Assembly (NCBI RefSeq): GCF_041431415.1
Contig: NZ_CP107845.1
Span: forward strand, 4,092,001 to 4,156,000
Origin: Streptomyces sp. NBC_00513
GTDB taxonomy: Bacteria > Actinomycetota > Actinomycetes > Streptomycetales > Streptomycetaceae
DNA length: 64,000 nt
Reading direction: 5' to 3'
Shown here: piece by piece, positions 43,667 through 54,444 of the stretch
How the letters are laid out: every line of letters starts with the position of its first letter
Numbering within the stretch: the stretch's first letter is position 1
The notes under the pieces: generated by a model
Databases searched by the model: none
What the model was told of the DNA's origin: nothing
The model's input: only the letters and a program-made list of their open reading frames with translations
Program-made: the position numbers and the translations under genes

Positions 43667-44731
43667 ATGGACTTCCACCCCACCGAGGAGCAGTCCGCCG
43701 CGGCCGATCTCGCCGCACGGATCTTCCGGGACCTCGCCACCCACGAACGCCTCGCCGCCGCCGGCAGCGGCAGCGACGCCGAGCTCTGGAAGGCCCTGAC
43801 CGCGGCCGGACTGATCGCCGCCGTCGAGGAGGTCGGTCTGCTGGGTCTGGTGCTGCTGCTGGAGGAGCAGGGTCGTACCACCGCGCAGGTTCCGTACGCC
43901 GCCACCTGTGCGTACGGAGTCCTCCCCGTGGCCCGCCACGGCAGCCCCGCGCAACGTGCCCGCCTGCTGCCCGCCCTGGGCACCGGCGAGGCGGTGGCCA
44001 CCGGCGCCTTCCCGGTGCGCGGCCGGATCACCGCCGACCCGGACGGCCGGCTCACCGGCACCGTGCCGGCCGTGCCCTGGCTGCGCGATGCCACGCACGT
44101 CCTGGTGCCGGACACGGACGGGGCGCTGTGGTTCGTGACGACGGACGCGCCCGGCGTGCGGATCTCGGCGGTGGAGACGACCGCGCCCTGGGCGGCCGGC
44201 GCGTTGACCCTGGCCGGGGCCGAGGGTGAACGGCTGGGCGGTCCGCGGGCCCACGACGAGGTGCTGTCCGCCGCCCGCACCGCCTTCGCGGGCCTCCAGG
44301 CGGGCGTCTGCGCCGGTTCGTTGGCACGCGCGGTGGAGTACACCTCCACCCGCGAACAGTTCGGCCGGCCGCTCTCCACCAACCAGGGGGTCATGCTGCG
44401 CGCGGCGGACGCGTACATGGACACCGAGGCGATCCGCGTCACGGCGTACGAGGCGGCATGGCGGATCGACACGGGCCTGCCGGCGCGCGAGCACGCGCTC
44501 ACGGCGGCCTGGTGGGCCTCGGAGGCGGGCAAGCGGGTCGTTCACGCGGGCCAGCACCTGCACGGCGGCATGGGCGCCGACCTGGACCATCCCGTACACC
44601 GGCACTTCCTGTGGGGACGCCAACTGGACGCGTACCTGGGCTGTGGCAGTGAACTGCTCGCCGAGCTGGGCGCGCTCGTTTCGGACCCGGTGCCGGCCGG
44701 CGCCGCGATACCCGAGGGGGAAGACGCATGA
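43667..44731 (+). CDS. Acyl-CoA dehydrogenase (FadE28/ChsE1-like)
   Basis: 354 residues. ACAD fold with short, weakly conserved N-terminal part, AALTAAGLIAAVEEVGLLGL, EYTSTREQFGRPLSTNQGVM and C-terminal QHLHGGMGADLDHPVHRHFL. The length and divergence match the partner subunit of heteromeric ACADs. Begins 1 bp after the MaoC-DUF35 stop; its stop overlaps the next gene by 4 bp. Confidence 0.9.
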   Translation: MDFHPTEEQSAAADLAARIFRDLATHERLAAAGSGSDAELWKALTAAGLIAAVEEVGLLGLVLLLEEQGRTTAQVPYAATCAYGVLPVARHGSPAQRARLLPALGTGEAVATGAFPVRGRITADPDGRLTGTVPAVPWLRDATHVLVPDTDGALWFVTTDAPGVRISAVETTAPWAAGALTLAGAEGERLGGPRAHDEVLSAARTAFAGLQAGVCAGSLARAVEYTSTREQFGRPLSTNQGVMLRAADAYMDTEAIRVTAYEAAWRIDTGLPAREHALTAAWWASEAGKRVVHAGQHLHGGMGADLDHPVHRHFLWGRQLDAYLGCGSELLAELGALVSDPVPAGAAIPEGEDA

Positions 44732-45117
44732 ACGTCGGCGACACGCTGCCGCCGCTGGAGATCCCGGTCACCCGCACGCTGATCGTCGCGGGTGCCATCG
44801 CCTCCCGTGACTACCAGGACGTGCACCACGACGCGGAGCTCGCACGCGAGAAGGGCTCCCCGGACATCTTCATGAACATCCTGACGACCAACGGCCTGGT
44901 CGGCCGGTACGTCACCGACCACCTCGGGCCGTCCGCGGTGCTGCGCAAGGTGGCCATCCGCCTCGGCGCCCCCAACCATCCCGGCGACACCATGACCCTC
45001 ACCGCGACCGTCGTCGCCCGCGACGGGAACACCGCGGAGATCCGCGTCGTGGGCGCCAACGGTGTCGGCCTGCACGTCACGGGCACCGTCACCGTCACCC
45101 TGGGGGACACGGCATGA
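44728..45117 (+). CDS. MaoC-family hydratase (ChsH1-like)
   Basis: 129 residues, a single hot-dog domain. The hydratase motif is in ASRDYQDVHHDAELAREKG (Asp and His at the usual positions), followed by FMNILTTNGLVGRYV. In mycobacteria this small subunit pairs with the MaoC-DUF35 protein to hydrate the enoyl-CoA made by the ACADs. Overlaps both neighbours by 4 bp. Confidence 0.92.
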   Translation: MNVGDTLPPLEIPVTRTLIVAGAIASRDYQDVHHDAELAREKGSPDIFMNILTTNGLVGRYVTDHLGPSAVLRKVAIRLGAPNHPGDTMTLTATVVARDGNTAEIRVVGANGVGLHVTGTVTVTLGDTA

Positions 45118-46280
45118 GCGTCCGTACCCGCGACGGTCTCGGCGGCCGCGCCGCCATCGTCGGCATCGGTGCGACCGAGTTCTCCAAGGACTCCGGCCGC
45201 AGCGAACTGAAGCTGGCCGTGGAGGCCGTGCACACCGCCCTCGACGACGCCGGACTGGGCCCCGCCGACGTCGACGGCATGGTCACCTTCACCATGGACA
45301 CCAGCCCCGAGATCACCGTCGCGCAGGCGGCCGGCATCGGGGACCTCTCCTTCTTCTCGCGCATTCACTACGGGGGCGGAGCCGCCTGCGCCACCGTCCA
45401 GCAGGCCGCCCTCGCCGTCGCCACCGGCGTCGCCGAGGTGGTGGTCTGTTACCGCGCGTTCAACGAGCGCTCCGGCCGCCGCTTCGGCTCCGGCGTCCAA
45501 CAGCGCGAGCCCTCGGCGGAGGGCGCGGCACTGGGCTGGTCGCTGCCGTGGGGACTGCTGACCCCGGCCTCCTGGGTGGCGATGGCCGCCCAGCGCTATC
45601 TGCACACCTACGACCTGACCCCCGAGGCCTTCGGCCATGTCGCGGTCACCGACCGGCGGCACGCCGCCAACAATCCCGCCGCGTACTTCCACGGCAAGCC
45701 CATCACCCTCGCCGATCACGCCGCCTCGCGGTGGATCGTCGAACCGCTGCGGCTGCTGGACTGCTGTCAGGAGACGGACGGCGGCCAGGCGATCGTCGTC
45801 ACCACCATCGAGCGGGCCCGTCACCTGCGCCGGAAACCCGCCGTGATCACCGCCGCCGCCCAGGGCGCCGGTCGCCGTCAGGAGGCCATGACCTCCTTCC
45901 ACCGCGACGATCTCAGCGGGCTCCCCGAGATGAACGTGGTCGCCCGCCAACTGTGGCGAACCAGCGGGTTGCGAGCTTCGGACATCGACGTCGGCATCCT
46001 GTACGACCACTTCACCCCGTTCGTGCTCATGCAACTGGAGGAGTTCGGCTTCTGCGCACCCGGTGAGGCCGCCGATTTCGTCGCCGCCGACGCGCTGCCG
46101 CTGAACACCCACGGCGGCCAGCTCGGAGAGGCGTACCTGCACGGCATGAACGGCATCGCGGAGGCCGTCCGCCAGCTCCGGGGGACCTCCGTCAACCAGG
46201 TTCCGGGCGCCGCGCACACCCTGGTCACCGCCGGCACCGGGGTCCCGACCTCGGCCCTGATCCTCGGCTCCGACGACTGA
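45114..46280 (+). CDS. Thiolase-fold lipid-transfer protein (Ltp2-like aldolase)
   Basis: 388 residues, thiolase superfamily: GGRAAIVGIGATEFSKDSGR at the start, IHYGGGAACATVQQAALAV in the first half and NTHGGQLGEAYLHGMNG near the end. Matches mycobacterial Ltp2, the retro-aldolase that ends steroid side-chain removal and needs the DUF35 of ChsH2. Last gene of the operon, ending with hairpin-rich sequence at 46365-46385. Confidence 0.92.
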   Translation: MSVRTRDGLGGRAAIVGIGATEFSKDSGRSELKLAVEAVHTALDDAGLGPADVDGMVTFTMDTSPEITVAQAAGIGDLSFFSRIHYGGGAACATVQQAALAVATGVAEVVVCYRAFNERSGRRFGSGVQQREPSAEGAALGWSLPWGLLTPASWVAMAAQRYLHTYDLTPEAFGHVAVTDRRHAANNPAAYFHGKPITLADHAASRWIVEPLRLLDCCQETDGGQAIVVTTIERARHLRRKPAVITAAAQGAGRRQEAMTSFHRDDLSGLPEMNVVARQLWRTSGLRASDIDVGILYDHFTPFVLMQLEEFGFCAPGEAADFVAADALPLNTHGGQLGEAYLHGMNGIAEAVRQLRGTSVNQVPGAAHTLVTAGTGVPTSALILGSDD

Positions 46281-46470
46281 GGGGCGGCAGCCGAGGACGG
46301 CCGGGCGCGGCGGAGGAGAGGCGCCGGCCGAGGGCCGGGAACGGTCGAGGGCGGCCCGCCTCCTCCACCTTCAGGAGGTGGGGTACGGCCCGGCCCTACA
46401 ACCTGAGATGGACCCCGCTTCGGCACCTGCGGCCGATCCGGGGAGCCCGCTCCGCTCCTAGCGTGGAGGC

Positions 46471-47004
46471 ATGACCACGCCTGTGTGCACACTCGCCTCG
46501 AATCCGACGACGTACCCGTCGTTCTCGGCGTACGTCCGGACCCGCGGCTCGGTCCTGATGCGCACCGCGCGCTCCCTCACCGCCAACCCCTGCGACGCCG
46601 AGGACCTGCTGCAAACGGCCCTGGCCAAGACGTACGTGGCCTGGGACCGCATCGAGGACCACCGAGCCCTCGACGGCTATGTACGGCGGGCGCTGGTCAA
46701 CACCCGCACCTCCCAGTGGCGCAAGCGCAAGGTGGACGAGTTCGTCTGCGACGAGCTTCCGGAGAGCGAGGAGGCGCCGGCCACCGACCCCGCGGAGGCG
46801 CAGGCGCTGCGCGACGCCATGTGGCGCGCGGTGACCCGGCTGCCCGACCGGCAACGGGCGATGGTGGTGCTCCGCTACTACGAGGACCTGAGCGAGGCGC
46901 AGACCGCCGAGCTGCTCGGGGTCTCGGTGGGCACGGTCAAGAGCGCGGTTTCCCGCGCCCTGGTCAAGCTGCGCGAGGACCCGGAACTCACCGTCGTCCG
47001 CTGA
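46471..47004 (+). CDS. SigE-family RNA polymerase sigma factor (ECF)
   Basis: 177 residues. Region 2: SLTANPCDAEDLLQTALAKTYV; region 4: LRYYEDLSEAQTAELLGVSV then TVKSAVSRAL. The SigE-family ECF set of Streptomyces. No anti-sigma gene adjacent. Its own promoter lies in the 190 bp after the Ltp2-like gene; the gene is followed by three parS sites. Confidence 0.9.
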   Translation: MTTPVCTLASNPTTYPSFSAYVRTRGSVLMRTARSLTANPCDAEDLLQTALAKTYVAWDRIEDHRALDGYVRRALVNTRTSQWRKRKVDEFVCDELPESEEAPATDPAEAQALRDAMWRAVTRLPDRQRAMVVLRYYEDLSEAQTAELLGVSVGTVKSAVSRALVKLREDPELTVVR

Positions 47005-47020
47005 GGAAGCGTGTCGCCGT

Positions 47021-47034
47021 GTTTCACGTGAAAC
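47021..47034. other. parS centromere site (cluster of three)
   Basis: Perfect GTTTCACGTGAAAC, 17 bp after the sigma-factor stop. Confidence 0.92.
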
Positions 47035-47044
47035 ACGTCCTCGT

Positions 47045-47058
47045 GTTTCACGTGAAAC
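47045..47058. other. parS centromere site (cluster of three)
   Basis: Perfect GTTTCACGTGAAAC, 24 bp (centre to centre) from the copy at 47021. Confidence 0.92.
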
Positions 47059-47083
47059 ACGAGCACGCGTGTCACCGCACCCT

Positions 47084-47097
47084 GTTTCACGTGAAAC
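47084..47097. other. parS centromere site (cluster of three)
   Basis: Perfect GTTTCACGTGAAAC, third copy in 77 bp of intergenic DNA. Confidence 0.92.
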
Positions 47098-47205
47098 AGC
47101 GCCAGGGTTTCCACCCGTGAGGTAGTGACATGCCGACCGGTACGTGCGCAGAATCGGCAGCATCCGTAGCCGCCGCAGCGCCGCAGCGCTCACCGGGAGG
47201 ACGCT

Positions 47206-48855
<1,650 letters not shown>

Positions 48856-48874
48856 GAGAACGCGCCGGCGGATG

Positions 48875-49450
48875 TCAGCCCCGGGTGAGCCATGGCCGCA
48901 GCAGCCTGCTGACGGCGGGCATGGCCACGTAGGTCATGAGGGAGCTGAAGACGACCGCGAACGCGGCCGTGCGCACCACGAAGTGCAGATCCACCAGGTA
49001 CGGCCCGAGCAGCGCGTTGCCCGCCAGCGAGATCGGGAAGATCGCCAGCCCCGAGCTGATCGCCATCTTCCAGCGCGGCGGCGCGGGCCGGGTCGTACCC
49101 GGCTTCGCGAACCAGGTCTCCATGCCGTGGAGTTCCCGCCGGGCTATCTCGGTGTGGTGGTGCCCGAGGCAGTTGGCGAACCACTGCGCCCGCTCGGCGG
49201 AGTCCTGCCACCGCTGGAACGCCGCCTCGTTGCGGAAGCGGTGCACCAGGAACCAGGGCCCGCCCTCCGAGGCCGGGCGGAACAGCCCGTATCCGAGGTG
49301 GTCCGGAAAGCTCGCGGCGGTCTCCAGGATGCCGTGGGCCCAGGCCTCGAACGTCTCCTCGTGGCCCGGTTCCACCTGACGGGCGATGAGCAGGTTCACC
49401 TCCCCGTTGTCGGCGGGGACGGTGTGCTCGGTCGTGTGGGTGATGGCCAT
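48875..49450 (-). CDS. ABM-fold protein with C-terminal membrane anchor
   Basis: 191 residues. An antibiotic-biosynthesis-monooxygenase ferredoxin-like domain (1-105: VNLLIARQVEPGHEETFEAW, then GPWFLVHRFRNEAAFQRWQD) is followed by two membrane helices in AISSGLAIFPISLAGNALLG and FAVVFSSLMTYVAMPAVSRL. Function unknown; the fold occurs in haem-degrading and quinone-forming enzymes. Converges with the ligase gene 19 bp away. Confidence 0.85.
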   Translation of the reverse strand: MAITHTTEHTVPADNGEVNLLIARQVEPGHEETFEAWAHGILETAASFPDHLGYGLFRPASEGGPWFLVHRFRNEAAFQRWQDSAERAQWFANCLGHHHTEIARRELHGMETWFAKPGTTRPAPPRWKMAISSGLAIFPISLAGNALLGPYLVDLHFVVRTAAFAVVFSSLMTYVAMPAVSRLLRPWLTRG

Positions 49451-49463
49451 GCGGCCAGGATGA

Positions 49464-52400
49464 CTAGTTGGTGCCGATCTTTGCCAGCAGGTCCACGATG
49501 CGGCCCTGCACGTCCGCGGTCGTGGATCGTTCGGCGAGGAACAGGACGCTCTCGCCCGAGGCCAGCCGCGGCAGTTCGGCCGGGTCGATCCCGGCGGTCG
49601 TGTAGACGACCAGCGGGGTCCGGTTCAACTGTCCGTTGGCACGCAACCAGTCCACGATCCCGGCCCGGCGCCGCCGGACCTGCATCAGGTCCATGACCAC
49701 CAGGTTCGGGCGCATCCGGGTCGCCAGCTCCACGGCGTCGGTGTCGGCGCCCGCCCGTGCCACCTGCATCCCGCGCCGCTCCAGGGCGGCGCTCAGGGCG
49801 ATGGCGATCTCCTCGTGCTCCTCGATCAGCAGGACCCGGGACGGGTGCTGCTCGCTGTCGCGGGGCGCGAGTGCCTTGAGCAGGACGGCCGGATCGGCGC
49901 CGTACGCGGCCTCGCGCGTGGCGTGTCCCAGCCCGGCCGTGACCAGGACCGGGACCTCGGCGGCCACCGCGGCCTGACGCAGCGATTGCAGGGCGGTCCG
50001 GGTGATCGGCCCGGTCAGCGGGTCGACGAACAGCGCCGCGGGGAAGGCGGCGATCTGCGCGTCCACCTCCTCGCGGGAGTTCACGATCACCGGGCGGTAG
50101 CCGCGGTCGCTCAGGGCCCGCTGCGTCTGCGCGTCGGGCGCGGGCCACACGAGCAGCCGGCGCGGGTTGTCCAGCGGCTCCGGCGGCAGTTCGTCGTCCA
50201 CGGGGCGGGGCACGGGCCGGTTGACCACCTCGACGGCGCCACCGGGGCCGTCCAGCGGCTCGGGGCCCTCGGCGGAGCCCGCCTCGGGTGCTCCTATCGC
50301 GAAGGCACGTCCCTGAGCGGCGGGTTCGGCGAGTCGACGCCTGCGACCGGAGCCGCTCGCGTCGACGGAGATGCCCTGGCCCAGGGTGCCGAGGGCGCGC
50401 ACGCTGATCGGCTGCGCGGCCTCCGCCGGGGCGTCCTGCGGCTGCCGGGCGCCGGGGACGGCGGCCGGCGCGGCCTCGTCGTCCTCGACGGCGGTCCGGG
50501 CGGCGGGTACCGGCCATGCCGGGGTGGCGGGCAGGGCGCGGCGCCGACCGGTGGGGTGGGCCGGGTCGGCGGCTTCCCGCGCACCGGCCTCGGGCGCGGC
50601 GTCGGGGGTCTCGGGCTCCGAGGCCGGTGCGCCGAGCACCCGCCTGCCGCGGCGTCCGCCCGGAGCTTCGGAGTCGGCCTCGGCGGGAGCGGGCGCGGAA
50701 CCGGCCATCGCGGGCGCCTGCGGGGCGGCCGGGGCGGGCCCCGGAACCGGGCTCGCCGCCGGGGTCGGTCCGGCGGGAAGCGCGAAGCCGCCCTCGGGGG
50801 CGATGGGGCGCTGCGGGACGGGCGGCACGAGGCCGGTCGCCGGCACGGGCCCGCCGGGCTGCGCGGGCGGACCCGCGGGCCCCAGCGCGCGCCGTCGTCC
50901 GGCGGGGTGCTCGGTCACCGGGACCGGCGGTACGGGCGGCAACGCGGGCATCGCGGTGCCCTGCGGGGGCACCGGCCGACCGGAGCCGCCCTGCCCGCCG
51001 TTCACACCGTTCTGGGGACCCCGGGCGGCGCCGGCCGCGGCGCCGTTCCCGCTGCCGTCGCCGTCACGACCCCGGCGGCGTCCGGTGCCCAGGCCCGCCG
51101 GGTTCACCGGGGACTGCGCCAGCCCGGATCCCACCGGACCGGAGTCGGCGGGGCTGCCGTCGGCCCGTCGCCGTCCGGACGGCAGCGCCAGCGCACTCCC
51201 GCCACCACCCTGGCCGGGCTGGGGGCCACGGCCCTCGGGGGCCTTCGGCTCCTCGGCCTCGTCGTCCAGGAACGCGTCCACCCCGCTGCGCCGTGCGCGC
51301 CGGCCGCCGGACTCGCCCTTGCCTTCGCGGCCCGGCTTGCCCTCGGGGGCCTCGTCTTCGGGCTCCTTGGCCGGTTCGGGCAGGGTCACCGTGCCGGCTC
51401 CCGCACCCAGCGGGAACTCCAGGACGTACGCACCGCCCGGCGCACCCGGGACCTCGACCGTCTGCAACACACCGCCGTGCGCGGCCACGATGCCCCGCAC
51501 GATCGGCTCGTGCACCGGGTTGCCCCCTTCGTAGGGCCCGCGCACCTCGATCCGTACGACGTCGCCGCGCTGCGCGGCGGCCACGACGATCGTGGAGTCG
51601 GCGTACCCGCTGCCCTGCGCGGTCTTGCCGGTGGCGTCGACCCCGGCCACGTCCGCGATCAGATGCGCGAGGGCGGCCGCGACGCGCTCCCCGTCCACCT
51701 CGGCCTCGATGGTCGGCGCGTGCACGGCGAACTGCGCCCGGCCCGGCCCGATCAGCTCGACCGCGCCGTCGACGCCGGCCGCGACGACCGTGTTGATCAG
51801 GACCTTCTTCTTGTCGAGCTTGTCGCTGCCCGCGTCCAGTCGTTGGAAGCCGAGCACGTTGTCCACGAGCGTGGTCATCCGCGAGTACCCGGCGGCCAGG
51901 TGGTGCAGCAGCTGGTTGGCCTCGGGCCACAGCTGACCGGCGTCGTCGGCCGCCAGCGTCGCCAGTTCCCGGCGCAGTTCGGCCAGCGGACCACGCAGCG
52001 AGTCGTCGAGCAGTGCCATCAACTGGGCGTTGCGGGCCGCGAGGGCGTCGTACGGCCGCCGGTCCGTGAACGTCATGACGGCGCCGACGAGCAGTTCCCC
52101 GTCCCGTACGGGCGAGGTGGTGAGGTCGACGGAGACGGGCTGCCCCGACTTGTTCCACAGGACCTGCCCGCGGACCCGGTGCTTGCGTCCGCTGCGCAGG
52201 GTGTCGGCGAGGGGGGATTCCTCGAACGGGAACGGCGAGCCGTCGGCGCGGGAGTGCTGGATCAGCCCGTGCAGCTCGCGGTTGCCGAGGTCGGTGGCGC
52301 GGTACCCGAGGATCTGCGCCGCGGCCGGATTGACCAGTACGACCCGCCCGTCGGTGTCGGTACCCACCACGCCCTCGGCGGCGGCCCGCAGGATCATCTC

Positions 52401-52847
52401 GGTCTGCCGCTGGGAACGCGCCAGCTCGGCCTCGGTGTCCACCGTCTCGGAGAGATCCCGTACGACGAGCATGAGCAGCTCGTCACCGGTGTAGGACGGG
52501 GCGGGCTCGCGGTAGGCGTCACGGCCGTCGAGGTGGGCGCTGGTGACCTCGACGGGGAACTCGGATCCGTCGGTGCGCCGCGCGGTCATCCGCTTCGGCC
52601 TGGCCCGCCCGCCCTCGTCGTCGCCGGGTCGGCGCATGGAGCCGGGGATCAACTTGGAGTCGAACTCGGGCAGCAGGTCCAGCACACCGCGCCCGACGAG
52701 CCCCGTTCCGGGACTCTCCATGATCTCGAGTGCGATCGAATTCGCGTTGACGACCGTGCCGTTGGCGTTGACGAGCAACAGCGCGTCGGGAAGAGCGTCG
52801 AGTATTGCTGCGAGGCGAGCAGCGCCTCGGGATGGCCTGCTGCTCAC
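49464..52847 (-). CDS. Giant PAS protein with degenerate kinase core and two receiver-like domains
   Basis: 1127 residues, GTG start at 52847 with GGAGGAAG upstream. Two PAS domains (about 10-125 and 150-270), then a histidine-kinase dimerisation-like helix where the phosphoacceptor region reads DDSLRGPLAELRREL, lacking His. The ATPase-like part (355-480) keeps IVRGIVAAHGGVLQTVEVPG but lacks a clear N-box Asn. A 390-residue Ala/Pro/Gly linker leads to two receiver-like domains, ending with NLVVMDLMQ as a possible Asp site and no conserved Lys. Probably a cytosolic sensor scaffold rather than an active kinase. No response regulator adjacent. Confidence 0.85.
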   Translation of the reverse strand: MSSRPSRGAARLAAILDALPDALLLVNANGTVVNANSIALEIMESPGTGLVGRGVLDLLPEFDSKLIPGSMRRPGDDEGGRARPKRMTARRTDGSEFPVEVTSAHLDGRDAYREPAPSYTGDELLMLVVRDLSETVDTEAELARSQRQTEMILRAAAEGVVGTDTDGRVVLVNPAAAQILGYRATDLGNRELHGLIQHSRADGSPFPFEESPLADTLRSGRKHRVRGQVLWNKSGQPVSVDLTTSPVRDGELLVGAVMTFTDRRPYDALAARNAQLMALLDDSLRGPLAELRRELATLAADDAGQLWPEANQLLHHLAAGYSRMTTLVDNVLGFQRLDAGSDKLDKKKVLINTVVAAGVDGAVELIGPGRAQFAVHAPTIEAEVDGERVAAALAHLIADVAGVDATGKTAQGSGYADSTIVVAAAQRGDVVRIEVRGPYEGGNPVHEPIVRGIVAAHGGVLQTVEVPGAPGGAYVLEFPLGAGAGTVTLPEPAKEPEDEAPEGKPGREGKGESGGRRARRSGVDAFLDDEAEEPKAPEGRGPQPGQGGGGSALALPSGRRRADGSPADSGPVGSGLAQSPVNPAGLGTGRRRGRDGDGSGNGAAAGAARGPQNGVNGGQGGSGRPVPPQGTAMPALPPVPPVPVTEHPAGRRRALGPAGPPAQPGGPVPATGLVPPVPQRPIAPEGGFALPAGPTPAASPVPGPAPAAPQAPAMAGSAPAPAEADSEAPGGRRGRRVLGAPASEPETPDAAPEAGAREAADPAHPTGRRRALPATPAWPVPAARTAVEDDEAAPAAVPGARQPQDAPAEAAQPISVRALGTLGQGISVDASGSGRRRRLAEPAAQGRAFAIGAPEAGSAEGPEPLDGPGGAVEVVNRPVPRPVDDELPPEPLDNPRRLLVWPAPDAQTQRALSDRGYRPVIVNSREEVDAQIAAFPAALFVDPLTGPITRTALQSLRQAAVAAEVPVLVTAGLGHATREAAYGADPAVLLKALAPRDSEQHPSRVLLIEEHEEIAIALSAALERRGMQVARAGADTDAVELATRMRPNLVVMDLMQVRRRRAGIVDWLRANGQLNRTPLVVYTTAGIDPAELPRLASGESVLFLAERSTTADVQGRIVDLLAKIGTN

Positions 52848-52967
52848 GACGAGCTTCCTCCCCTGACCACGACTACCGGCATGTCACGGGAGGAGTCTAA
52901 GGGCACGGGCCCTCGGCGGGGCGGCGGATGTGCGGTGTATTCCGCCCATCCTTCGCATCCTCCCAGG

Positions 52968-53402
52968 TCAGGCACGCCCACTCGGAAGCACAGGTTCCAT
53001 GTTGTTCCACCGGGCGATGTCGCATCCGTTCGTCCGCTGGAACGTCGCGTCCACCCTCCTGCCGTCCCACGTTCCCGTGATCCGGGCGGTGGCGGGCCCG
53101 CCGTCGACCATGGTGCAGAACTGCCGCTTCGAGACGGGGGCGAAGGGGTTCTCGCCGTTCTTCGCGAAGGTGTCGAGCCGGGCGCAGGCGTCGTGGGCCC
53201 GGGGGTGGTTGCCTCCGGCCGGGTCGCACTCCAGGGAGTAGTCGCCGTCGGCGAGCGGGTTGCCGGTGTTGGACACGGAGACGGTCAGCCGGTCGGGAGC
53301 CGGCGCCGACGGCGACAGCAGGTTCAGGGGCAGCGGTGGCAGCGGTCCGGCGGCCGCTGCGGCCAGGACGGAGGTGACGGCGAAGGCGGCGAGACGCAGC
53401 AT
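52968..53402 (-). CDS. Subtilisin inhibitor-type (SSI) protease inhibitor
   Basis: 144 residues with a signal peptide of about 28 residues. SSI fold: first disulfide within LECDPAGGNHPRAHDACARL, second linking CTMVDGG and NGCDIARW. The reactive loop FCTMVDGG places Met at P1 and Val at P1', as in classical SSI. Secreted regulator of own proteases, such as the trypsin-like one at 37439. ATG at 53402. Confidence 0.93.
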   Translation of the reverse strand: MLRLAAFAVTSVLAAAAAGPLPPLPLNLLSPSAPAPDRLTVSVSNTGNPLADGDYSLECDPAGGNHPRAHDACARLDTFAKNGENPFAPVSKRQFCTMVDGGPATARITGTWDGRRVDATFQRTNGCDIARWNNMEPVLPSGRA

Positions 53403-53736
53403 GTGGCACTCCAGGTCGTCCGTACGTCGTACGCCTCACCAACGACGTGCCGGCCCCGACGTTGCGCACGCGGCACGCCGTGTGTGCGTGCGGCGGCGCG
53501 CCGCCGCCCTCGGGACGGCTGCCCGGTTCCCGTGGAACGCCCGCCGGTTCACCCGTTGGTACGTCCCTCACCGCGCCCGTCCCACTCCCGCCGTGCGCCC
53601 CTCGACACAGGTGCCGCGCGCGGGGTCCTAAGCCTTTGCCCTGGACCTGTCGTTCCTTGTACCGTGGGAGCGGATTGGTGACCGGCCCCGGGCCTGTGTC
53701 ATCATCTGCACGCACCTTCGTACGCGAGGGTGTGCT
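53403..53736. other. 334-bp divergent promoter region (SSI and tRNA-Ser)
   Basis: No gene supported. TTGCCC near 53636 followed about 17 bp later by a GTACC stretch could be part of the tRNA promoter. The region is otherwise GC-rich and unremarkable. Confidence 0.35.
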
Positions 53737-53827
53737 GGAGGCGTCGCCTAGTCCGGTCTATGGCGCCGCACTGCTAATGCGGTTTGGGGCTTACCCCCCA
53801 TCGAGGGTTCAAATCCCTCCGCCTCCG
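53737..53827 (+). tRNA. tRNA-Ser (anticodon GCU)
   Basis: 91 bases. Acceptor GGAGGCG pairs with CGCCTCC; anticodon loop CTGCTAA carries GCT; long variable arm; T-loop GTTCAAATC; discriminator G; CCA not encoded. Confidence 0.96.
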
Positions 53828-53832
53828 CACCT

Positions 53833-53869
53833 CACCGAAGCCCCGGTCCTCAGGACCGGGGCTTCGGTG
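53833..53869. terminator. Hairpin after tRNA-Ser(GCU)
   Basis: A 17-bp stem CACCGAAGCCCCGGTCC (53833-53849) pairs with 53853-53869 around a 3-base loop, 5 bp after the tRNA. Confidence 0.85.
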
Positions 53870-54206
53870 CGTTCGGGCCTCGTGCGGGCGCCGTCTCGTG
53901 ATCGTCGTTCGCGGATGCCGCGTGGACGCTTTTCGGGCGACTCGTCGACGACTTCCGGCCGCTCCCGGACCCTGGCGCGCCGAAGTGGGGTCGTGCCGGG
54001 GTTCTGCCCCCGTGATCGCGCAAGGAGCCCTCGCGGACCCCTCGGCAGCCCGGTCGGGGTCACTTCCCGGCCCTGCCCGGATGATCTTCTTCAGGGGCGT
54101 TTTCGCAGGTCAACGGCGGTGGGGCTAATGGATTTCGCGTCCCGCCGAGGTCCATGTATTGTTGTTCTCGCAAGGCCAACGGGGCACAAAACCCCGGGAA
54201 GTCCAA
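53870..54206. other. Gap between the two tRNA genes
   Basis: 337 bp with no supported gene. The right 90 bp, less GC-rich, should contain the tRNA-Arg promoter (around 54130-54190). Confidence 0.35.
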
Positions 54207-54279
54207 GCACTCGTAGCTTAACGGATAGAGCATCTGACTACGGATCAGAAGGTTGCAGGTTCGAATCCTGCCGAGTGCA
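54207..54279 (+). tRNA. tRNA-Arg (anticodon ACG)
   Basis: 73 bases. Acceptor GCACTCG pairs with CGAGTGC; anticodon stem TCTGA/TCAGA with loop CTACGGA carrying ACG (read as ICG); T-arm GCAGG-TTCGAAT-CCTGC; discriminator A; CCA not encoded. Confidence 0.97.
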
Positions 54280-54289
54280 CAGCAGGCCA

Positions 54290-54319
54290 GAGGCCCTCAG
54301 GAGAAATCCTGAGGGCCTC
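54290..54319 (+). terminator. Hairpin after tRNA-Arg
   Basis: A perfect 13-bp stem GAGGCCCTCAGGA (54290-54302) pairs with 54307-54319 around a GAAA tetraloop. Confidence 0.85.
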
Positions 54320-54444
54320 TCGCGTTTCCCCGGTCGTGGCGCCTCCGGGGGATCTCCGGGTGGGGGTCCGTCTGGTGGACGACGCCGCGCGGGGAGGGGC
54401 CGGCTAGCCTTTCGAGGGTCGTCGAGTCTTCGAAGGGAAGTTCC

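Noticed and set aside
49815..53681. 1288-codon plus-strand open frame
   Set aside because: Antisense to the PAS protein and SSI gene; repetitive Gly/Arg/Val product without domain.
53737..54279. Prophage or integrative element at the tRNA-Ser(GCU)/tRNA-Arg pair
   Set aside because: No integrase, excisionase or direct repeats; the tRNAs are followed by ordinary terminators.
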